Made by a program: the position numbers and the translations under genes | Part shown: positions 1 through 5,900 of the stretch, in pieces | How positions within the stretch are numbered: the stretch's first letter is position 1 | Layout: each line of letters begins with the position of its first letter | Notes under the pieces: model-generated | What the model saw: the letters and a program-made list of their open reading frames with translations, nothing else | Databases searched by the model: none | Told to the model about the DNA's origin: nothing | NCBI GenBank assembly: GCA_905214605.1 | Contig: CAJMMY010000072.1 | Span: forward strand, 1-6,022 | Direction of reading: 5' to 3' | DNA from: an uncultured bacterium | GTDB taxonomy: Bacteria > Bacillota_A > Clostridia > Oscillospirales > Oscillospiraceae | DNA length: 6,022 nucleotides

Positions 1-795
1 AAGCATCTCGGAATGGGTATAAACATCTACACCGGTTCCCTGTGTCTGCTCCAGCAGCATTTCCAGATCCCGCAGGTCGTGGCCGGAGACCAGAATGCCG
101 GGATTTTTTCCAACGCCAATCTTGACCTTCGTGATTTCGGGATTTCCATAGGCTTCCGTGTTGGCCTTGTCCAGCAGAGCCATACCGGATACACCGTGCT
201 TTCCGGTTTCCATGGTCAGGGCAATTAAATCCTCCGCATTGAGACTGTCGTCCAGAGTAGCAGCCAACGCCCGCTGAAGGAATGCGTCAACCTCACCATC
301 GTCTTTTAACAGCGCATTTGCGTGCTTCGAGTAAGCGGACAGTCCCTTCAAACCATAGGTAATCAGCTCCCGCAGAGAACGGATATCCTCGTTTTCAGTA
401 GAAAGAACACCGACCGTTCTGGCCTTTTCTTCCCAGTTACCGGAACCGCCCCATTTTGCTGCTTCGGGCAGGGCAGAAGGATCTGCGACCTGCGCCAACA
501 GTGCCTCTTTTTCTGTCAGTGTGGCACGGATTCTTGCCTCAATGCTCTCCTTGTCAAAGTTTGCATTGGTGATGGTAGTGAACAGGTTTAGGGTGATCAA
601 GTGATTGATTTCCGCAGCGACCTGCTTCCCCTCTTGACGCAGTGCAGTAGTAACAGCCGAAAGCCCTTTTGTGACATAGACCAGCAGATCCTGCATGGCT
701 GCCACATCGGGCTTCTTCCCGCACACGCCTGATATTGTGCAGCCCGTGCACCCGGCAGTTTCCTGACACTGATAGCAAAACATTTTTTGTTCCAT
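1..795 (-). CDS. hcp: Hybrid cluster protein (hydroxylamine/NO reductase), N-terminal part, cut by the left edge
   Basis: The ORF is open to position 1 and gives 265 residues; the family is usually about 540-550, so roughly half is present. The N-terminus has Cys7-x2-Cys10-x8-Cys19-x5-Cys25 within [11 protein letters not shown], the class I Hcp arrangement that carries a cubane cluster. His239 (in SGHDLRDL) and Glu263 (in YTHSEML) are 24 residues apart, as are the hybrid-cluster ligands His244 and Glu268 of Desulfovibrio Hcp. The remaining cluster cysteines would lie beyond the edge. Known members are cytoplasmic, reduce hydroxylamine in vitro and reduce NO to N2O in enteric bacteria. Start at 795: a GAAGAGGT ribosome site (804-811) lies 8-9 bases upstream and the next Met is only four codons in. 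It is the third gene of a leftward operon, 25 bases after the cupin stop. An extra Cys16 lies between the motif cysteines. Identification is very secure; the physiological substrate here is inferred. Confidence 0.97.
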   Translation of the reverse strand, partial: MEQKMFCYQCQETAGCTGCTISGVCGKKPDVAAMQDLLVYVTKGLSAVTTALRQEGKQVAAEINHLITLNLFTTITNANFDKESIEARIRATLTEKEALLAQVADPSALPEAAKWGGSGNWEEKARTVGVLSTENEDIRSLRELITYGLKGLSAYSKHANALLKDDGEVDAFLQRALAATLDDSLNAEDLIALTMETGKHGVSGMALLDKANTEAYGNPEITKVKIGVGKNPGILVSGHDLRDLEMLLEQTQGTGVDVYTHSEML

Positions 796-820
796 ATTTA
801 TTTACCTCTTCATTTCTTAC

Positions 821-1159
821 TTAAAATACAACGACCAAAAGCATCTTGAACGCTTCCTGTCCATATACCGCATGAGGGTGCCCGGCTGGCATGACGATGG
901 ATTCCCCTTCATGCAGCAGATATTCCGTGCCGTCAATGGTGATTTTTCCAACGCCGTCCAGACAGGTGACAAAGGCGTCGCCACCCGATTCATGGGTGCT
1001 GATTTCCTCGCCTTTTGCGAAGGAGAACAGAGTAATACTTACCGCCGGGTTTTGCGCCAGCGTCTTGCTGACAACTTGCCCCTCCTGATAAGAAATCTGT
1101 TCTTTCAGTGTTAATACTTCCGATTTTGAAATATTTTTGATTTTTATGCTCACAATCAT
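821..1159 (-). CDS. Small single-domain cupin protein of the hcp operon
   Basis: This is a 112-residue cytoplasmic protein with one cupin beta-barrel. Motif 1 runs from Gly50 through His56 (KGEEISTHESGGDAF) to Gly69, and motif 2 is GESIVMPAGHPHAVY (85-99), with Pro91, Gly93 and His96 in the expected places. The usual HxH...Glu metal set is incomplete: the second His position is Ser58 and the Glu position is not a Glu, so metal binding may be altered or absent. Cupins of this size often bind a small ligand or a metal, but no reaction can be assigned from the sequence. The gene lies between the iron-sulfur gene (66 bases upstream) and hcp (25 bases downstream), all leftward, which suggests co-expression and a role in nitrosative or redox stress. 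This role is inference. The start is uncertain by two codons because of the ribosome site placement. Confidence 0.9.
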   Translation of the reverse strand: MIVSIKIKNISKSEVLTLKEQISYQEGQVVSKTLAQNPAVSITLFSFAKGEEISTHESGGDAFVTCLDGVGKITIDGTEYLLHEGESIVMPAGHPHAVYGQEAFKMLLVVVF

Positions 1160-1167
1160 CGCCTCCT
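1151..1167 (-). promoter_or_regulatory. Strong ribosome binding site that leaves the cupin start ambiguous
   Basis: A perfect AGGAGG (complement of 1162-1167) stands only 2 bases before the ATG at 1159 but 8 bases before an in-frame GTG at 1153. Eight bases is the more usual spacing, so translation may begin at the GTG, which would remove two residues. The rest of the protein is unaffected. Confidence 0.6.
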
Positions 1168-1225
1168 ATCACATCGTTGTAGTTTCATGCTTGTTTCGAT
1201 TTATTCTCTGATTCCAAGTCCACAA

Positions 1226-1939
1226 TTATTCAAGAATCTTTCCATCAATCGAGATAGTAACCACCTGCCAGGGGATGAATTTCCCGCTGGACTGCAAAGC
1301 TTTTTTCGCCGCCATCTCAAGCCCTCCGCAGCAGGGAACCTCCATCCGCACAATGGTCACACTCTGGATATTGTTGTTTTCGATAATCTGCGTCAGCTTT
1401 TCGCTATAATCCACGCTGTCCAACTTGGGACAGCCAATGATTGTAATTTTCCCACGCATAAATTCATCATGCATTCTGGCGTAAGCATACGCACTGCAAT
1501 CAGCCGCAATCAACAGCTTTGCCCCATCAAAATACGGAGCATTGAGCGGGACCAGCTTGATCTGGCAGGGCCATTGTCCCAACTGTGATTCAGCCGACAC
1601 TGGATTAGAACGTGCAGATTCCTGTGAACGCTGGATACGCTGCATCTGGCTGCCGGGACATCCCCCATGGGGAGCGGCGGAGGTGTGGCTTTGTTCCTGC
1701 TTTTTCCGAATATTTTCCTGTACGGCCTTTTCATCATAAGCTGCGGCTTCCCGTTCTACAAAGGAAATTGCACCAGTGGGGCAGGTTGGCAGGCAATCAC
1801 CCAAGCCGTCACAATAATCATCCCGCAAAAGTTTCGCCTTTCCATTCACCATGCCGATTGCTCCTTCGTGACACGCTTCGGCACAAGCACCACAGCCATT
1901 ACATTTTTCTTCATCTATCTGAACGATTTTCCGAATCAT
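1226..1939 (-). CDS. Ferredoxin-domain iron-sulfur protein, probable Hcp redox partner
   Basis: The protein has 237 residues. An N-terminal ferredoxin domain (about 1-62) has a complete [4Fe-4S] motif Cys13-x2-Cys16-x2-Cys19-x3-Cys23. The second site is YCDGLGDCLPTCP: Cys43, Cys49 and Cys53-Pro are present, but the second Cys position is Leu46, so this site has three cysteines. A charged linker (63-115) contains GGCPGSQM (Cys94). A C-terminal domain (about 120-237) carries further cysteines: Cys125 (WPCQIKL), Cys148 (ADCSAYAY), Cys170 (IIGCPKLD) and Cys203-Cys204 (VPCCGGL). No signal peptide or membrane segment is seen, so it is cytoplasmic. A ferredoxin-like gene often accompanies hcp in strict anaerobes, so electron transfer to Hcp is the likely role, by inference. 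The start at 1939 is supported by AAGGA (1945-1949) five bases upstream. It is the first gene of the leftward operon, divergent from the regulator. What the C-terminal domain does is unknown. Confidence 0.9.
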   Translation of the reverse strand: MIRKIVQIDEEKCNGCGACAEACHEGAIGMVNGKAKLLRDDYCDGLGDCLPTCPTGAISFVEREAAAYDEKAVQENIRKKQEQSHTSAAPHGGCPGSQMQRIQRSQESARSNPVSAESQLGQWPCQIKLVPLNAPYFDGAKLLIAADCSAYAYARMHDEFMRGKITIIGCPKLDSVDYSEKLTQIIENNNIQSVTIVRMEVPCCGGLEMAAKKALQSSGKFIPWQVVTISIDGKILE

Positions 1940-1957
1940 TTTGATCCTTCCCTTCTC

Positions 1958-1993
1958 TTGAATTTCTGATTGTATTATAATATAATCGAACAG
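1958..1993 (+). promoter_or_regulatory. Predicted rightward promoter of the Crp/Fnr regulator
   Basis: TTGAAT (1958-1963) and TATAAT (1981-1986) are separated by 17 bases, the ideal spacing for the housekeeping sigma factor. The start is predicted near 1993 with a 38-base leader. A second overlapping TATAAT at 1976-1981 has a poorer -35. The -10 region overlaps the leftward -10 box, so polymerase probably cannot sit on both promoters at once. Confidence 0.6.
1967..1979 (-). promoter_or_regulatory. Predicted leftward promoter of the iron-sulfur/cupin/hcp operon
   Basis: Reading leftward there is a perfect TATAAT at 1979-1974, which predicts a transcription start near 1967 and a 28-base leader to the ATG at 1939. 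No convincing -35 hexamer lies 16-18 bases upstream (CAGACT, or shifts of it). The palindrome at 1999-2018 instead covers the -35 area and is centred at -41.5. A good -10 with a missing -35 and an operator at -41.5 is the pattern of class II Crp/Fnr-activated promoters. The start site is predicted, not measured. Confidence 0.6.
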
Positions 1994-1998
1994 GAAAG

Positions 1999-2018
1999 TC
2001 TGTTGTTACAACAACAGA
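1999..2018. promoter_or_regulatory. Perfect 20-bp palindrome, probable operator for the adjacent regulator
   Basis: TCTGTTGTT, two central bases AC, then AACAACAGA: both 9-base arms match exactly. The size and two-fold symmetry suit a Crp/Fnr dimer. It is centred between 2008 and 2009. From there it is at -41.5 for the leftward operon and about +7 to +26 for the rightward transcript. It abuts the regulator's AAGGAG ribosome site (2019-2024). The symmetry is seen directly; the binding protein is inferred from position. Confidence 0.7.
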
Positions 2019-2030
2019 AAGGAGAAAAAT

Positions 2031-2678
2031 ATGAACTTATCAAATACACTACTGTTTCGTGGATTACAAGATGAAGAAATCGATTCTCTTTTGGGGTGTC
2101 TAAACGCTGCAAAACACAGTTACAAAAAAGGAGAAATCATTTTGTCCGAAGGAAATATTACAGAGAACATAGGCATTGTCCTGTCCGGCAAAGCAATGAT
2201 ATCTTGTAGTGATATTTGGGGAAACAGCAGCATTTTAAGTGATGTTCCTCCCGGTTCCATATTTGGCGAAGTATATGCCTGTATTCCGGGGCAGCCAATG
2301 CTGGTCACGGTATCAGCTGCCGAAGATACTTCTGTATTGTTTATGAATATTGGCCGGGTCTTGACAACCTGTGCGAATGCTTGCCCATTTCACGTAAAGC
2401 TCGTTCGGAATTTGCTGACGGTTTGTGCCCACAAAAGCCTTCAGTTATCTCAAAGGATTCAGCATACCAGTTCTAAATCTATCCGGGGACGGCTGATGTC
2501 CTATTTTTCAGAATGTGCCAAACAATTTGGAAGTAATTCTTTTCTCATTCCATACAACCGTCAGCAGTTAGCGGATTATCTGAATGTTGACCGCAGCACC
2601 ATGTGCAATGAACTTTCTAAAATGCAAAAAGACGGCGTAATTGAGTATAATAAAAATCATGTTTTACTCAAAACCTGA
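2031..2678 (+). CDS. Crp/Fnr-family transcription regulator, HcpR-like by context
   Basis: The protein has 215 residues, the normal length for the family. The N-terminal sensor domain (about 8-115) has the cNMP-binding fold signatures KKGEIILSEGN (32-42) and PPGSIFGEVYA (73-83). A connecting helix follows at about 118-145. The C-terminal winged helix (about 150-213) has its helix-turn-helix at IPYNRQQLADYLNVDRSTM (173-191). The phosphate-binding Arg-Ser of CRP is replaced by Met90-Leu91, so cAMP binding is unlikely. The N-terminal cysteine cluster of FNR is absent, but there are eight scattered cysteines, including Cys114-x3-Cys118. In the recognition helix Arg188, Ser189 and Asn193 take the places of CRP Arg180, Glu181 and Arg185, so its operator should differ from CRP and FNR sites. 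The start is supported by AAGGAG (2019-2024), six bases before the ATG. It is divergent from the hcp operon and probably its activator, with autorepression. The gene looks AT-richer than its neighbours. Confidence 0.93.
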   Translation: MNLSNTLLFRGLQDEEIDSLLGCLNAAKHSYKKGEIILSEGNITENIGIVLSGKAMISCSDIWGNSSILSDVPPGSIFGEVYACIPGQPMLVTVSAAEDTSVLFMNIGRVLTTCANACPFHVKLVRNLLTVCAHKSLQLSQRIQHTSSKSIRGRLMSYFSECAKQFGSNSFLIPYNRQQLADYLNVDRSTMCNELSKMQKDGVIEYNKNHVLLKT

Positions 2679-2708
2679 AGTGATCATATGATTATGTTGA
2701 AATCGCAA

Positions 2709-2729
2709 GGAAGCCTACACAGGGTTTCC
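2709..2729 (+). other. Possible weak stem-loop after the regulator gene
   Basis: GGAAGCCT and GGGTTTCC can pair over 8 positions, two of them G-U, around a 5-base ACACA loop. It begins 31 bases after the regulator stop. There is no T run after it, only an A/T-rich stretch, so a terminator role is doubtful. Confidence 0.35.
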
Positions 2730-2749
2730 AATTAAATATTGATAAACCG

Positions 2750-2770
2750 GAATGTCCAACTTGGACATTC
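2750..2770. repeat. Perfect 10-bp inverted repeat around a single central base
   Basis: GAATGTCCAA, a central C, then TTGGACATTC. The arms match fully. It could be a protein-binding operator or an RNA stem-loop (8 pairs with a 5-base loop). No T run follows it and no gene starts near it. It shares no obvious sequence with the palindrome at 1999-2018. Confidence 0.6.
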
Positions 2771-2850
2771 AAAGATCTTGGTTAAAATCGTCTTGGTATG
2801 TCTCCGTGATGCGGGTTCGCAGACCATCACATGATTTGCCACCAAAATAC

Positions 2851-2893
2851 GAACACAGGTCCGGCGGGTACATTACCTGCCGGACCTGTGTTT
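2851..2893. terminator. Strong shared hairpin terminator between convergent genes
   Basis: Arms 2852-2870 and 2874-2892 pair over 19 positions around a 3-base CAT loop, with one G-U pair (2866 with 2878) on the rightward RNA and a GC-rich core GGTCCGGC. TTTT (2891-2894) closes it rightward and ATTTT follows within about ten bases leftward. It lies 37 bases past the stop of the SLH gene and 172 bases past the regulator stop, so it probably ends both transcripts. On the leftward RNA the wobble pair becomes a C-A mismatch. Confidence 0.85.
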
Positions 2894-2929
2894 TGCAATG
2901 TTAGATTTTACGTTGGTGCGTTGGGAAAC

Positions 2930-5900
2930 TTACTTCTGTGCCGCCAACGCGCTGAATTGATACATAATCTGCGCGAACTGTGCCCGCGTTGCGGTGTCTT
3001 TGGGGGAGAGGGTGGTATCGGAAGTGCCGGAAATCAATCCGTTGGCAACCGCCCAAACCATTGCCTCCGCGGCCCAATCGCTGACGGTATCTGCGTCCTT
3101 GAACCGGGAAAGTTCGGCGTCGTTTGCATCGGTGAGGTGCATATTTTTGGCGTAGCGATACAGAATGGTAGCCAGCTGCTCCCGGGTGATGTCGCCTTCC
3201 GGAGCGAAACGGTTGTCGCCCACGCCGTCAACGATGGAAGTTCCTGCGGCCCAGTTGACTGCGTCTGTGTACCACAGACCGGAGGAGACATCGGAAAAAC
3301 TCCGGCTGTCGGTGACGGACGGGCTGCCGGACAGACGGTACAGAACGCTGACCACCATACTCCGGGACAAAGTGTCCTCCGGTGCGAATGTGGTGGCACT
3401 TGTGCCGCTGAACAGACCGTTTTCGTATGCGTACTGCACCGCGGTGTAGTACCATTCGGATTTGTCAACGTCTACGAAGGGGAGGGGAGCATCGGTGAGT
3501 TTTGCAAAAGCGGTTTCCGCAGCCACAAGCACATGGTAGTTGGAGACCAATGCTTTTTGCGTGTCGGTGAGGTTCTCGTATGCTGCCCGGGCAGCGTTGA
3601 TTTTGCTGCCGCTGTCTTTGGAGACGGTACCGATTCCATCAATGAGGGAAGACACGGCTGCTGCGGCTTTTTGGTCAGCCTCGGAGGCACCCATGGAACC
3701 GGCTCCGGGGTCAGTGGTCCAGTCGGCGGTATAGTAGAACGTAATGGCATCTCCCGCAGCAAGTGTTTTCTGGGTGATGGAAACATTGGGAAGTGTGCCG
3801 TTCACCTGATAGAGCCAACCGGAATTCTTGCCAAGCGTAAACTCCGCCAGCGTGCGGCCGTCCTTGGTGATGCTGCGGACATAGCCGCCTGCGGCGCCGT
3901 CTTGGGTGATTCCGGTGCCTTCCAATGCCTTTACAAAGGCATGGTAGACGGTGGAACCGTCCTTCACGGTGACAGATTTGGCAGGGAGCCAGACCGTACC
4001 GTTGTCGGCGGTGATGGCCACGGTGACGGTAATGTCATTGTTCTCCGCCGGGGGATCCACGGGCTTGGAACTCTCGCCCGCACCGGTGGCACGTCCGGGG
4101 ACAACAGCGGTGGTGTGGAAATCAAAAACATTATATGGGGTGTGACCATCAAACTTTGCCATGGCAACCAGTGCCCGGAATGCCTGTTCTGTGGCCAGCG
4201 CATTATCTGCACCATAGAATTGGAATTGGTTTGTGTCGGTGTTGACATAAGACAGCAGACCGTCCACAACATTGACACCGGAGGCGGAGGTCAGTTTTGC
4301 AGGGTCCTTACCCAAAGCCAGCAGACCCATGATAACCATAGCGTCCGAGTTGGCGCTGCCGAAAGAACCTGCCTCGTTCATAGCGCCGGGGAGCGCTTTG
4401 AGAATGGCGTCTACCACCGTTTTTGCATCTGCGTTGGTGTCATAGTATTTTGCCAAGGCAGCCAGAGCAGCACCAGCGGTGTCCGGGTCAGAATAGGTGA
4501 CGCCGTTCCACTCGGACTCAAAGAGACCGGAACCCATATTGGTTTTCAAAGTTCCAATCAGCGCATTGATCTGTGCAGCAGTCAGGTTTACGTTGCCCTG
4601 AAGATTTGCCAGCAGGATATAAGGCGCGGTGTAATGGGAAAGGGTGGAAAAATCCGCTGCGGAGAGAATTTTGGCATTGTTGGTGGGTGTGCTGCTGTTG
4701 ACGGAATAGAGCTGTGTGCTGTCGATGCCCAGAGACCGGAGAACGATTTCAATCCGAGAATGGTCGGAGAGATCACCGTTCTGATTGTTGGCATCTTTGA
4801 TGAGCAAGTTCAGCACATTCTGTTTGGCGGACTCGGTGAGAACCGCTGTTTTTCCGCCCAGTGTGGAATAGACGGCCATATCCATGGCGGTCCAACCATC
4901 TTTGGTCCCCGTATATTCCTTGGCAATGGCGTCCATCAGGCCACTGCGCTTTTCAGCGGTCACGGGGAGAATGACCTGAACGGTTTTATGATAAGAACCG
5001 AAAGTGTCTGCCAGTCTGAGCTGCACGGAGGCGGAAATCGTGGACACCGTGTCGTTGCCTTTGGCAAGGGTCAGCGTTTTGCCACCGGTGAGGTGCGCAT
5101 CGGTGACCGAATAAGTAACGGTGACGCCCGGAGCGGGGGATTGGTTGGACTTCAGCAGGGAAAGTGCGGTGCCTGCGGGATCAGTGCCGTTTACGGTAAG
5201 GGCATCAACATACTTATCTGCCTCATTTTTCAGGTCCGGCAGATTGATACCGAACAGCTCATAGAGCTTGTCGCCCACTGCCTGCCGGGTGGAGAGGGTC
5301 ATACCCTCCAATGCGGCTTTCTGGGTATCGGAAGGATAAGCGGTGGTGTTGCCGATGACGGAGAGTTTGGCACCATCGGTTTGGACACAGTTACCGAATG
5401 CATTTTTTACGGTAATCTGATGCTCCAGCCCGGCCACAACGCCGCCCAACTGACCGGCCAAGCCGCCGTTGTAGCCATGCGTGGGGGTTCCTACGATGGT
5501 AACAAGTCCTGCGCCGATGACGGTATCTGCTTTGGACAAGGAACCGGCGAAAGAACCGGTATAGTCCGTGCCGGTTACGGCACCCAAGCTGTAGCAGTTC
5601 TTTACCGCTCCGCTGCTGCTGCCGGCAAATCCACCGGTGCTGGATTTGCCGGAAACCGCGCCCTCTGCGTGGCTGTCGTAAATGTCGCCGCTGCTGCTGC
5701 CTGCAAAGCCGCCGGTCATGGAAGTGCCGGAAACAGCGCCGGTGGCTGCGCTCTTGGTGATGGTACCGGTGTTTTCGCCCACCAGACCGCCGGTCTTTTC
5801 TTTACCGGTGACGGTGACATCGGCAGAGGACTTGTCAATGGTGCTGGCGATGGAGAAGAGGGTATTCGAATCGAAATCGCCCTCGTTCAGACCCACCAGA

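Larger units (their letters stand above)
2679..2929. other. Non-coding gap between convergent genes
   Basis: No credible reading frame is present in these 251 bases. The gap holds a weak stem-loop (2709-2729), a perfect inverted repeat (2750-2770) and a strong terminator hairpin (2851-2893). The stretch 2780-2850 shows only a short 6-base inverted repeat, with nothing further recognised. Confidence 0.8.

Noticed and set aside
13..591. Rightward reading frames over the left end (71 and 89 residues)
   Set aside because: They are antisense to hcp, whose frame is continuous with clear family motifs; the rightward products look like no known protein.
554..778. Leftward 74-residue frame within the hcp region
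   Set aside because: It is out of frame with hcp, has no ribosome site, and its sequence is the shifted shadow of the Hcp N-terminus.
1160..1225. Separate promoter for the cupin and hcp
   Set aside because: Only a weak TTGGAA-like hexamer is seen with no good -10 at the right distance; read-through from the promoter at 1967-1979 is simpler.
1187..1588. Rightward 133-residue frame opposite the iron-sulfur gene
   Set aside because: It is antisense to a well-supported gene with cluster motifs; no ribosome site or recognisable domain.
2806..2830. GTGATG/CATCAC inverted repeat around GGGTTCGC, resembling a tRNA T-arm
   Set aside because: Only 6 pairs with a 13-base loop, and no acceptor stem, anticodon arm or D-arm can be found around it.
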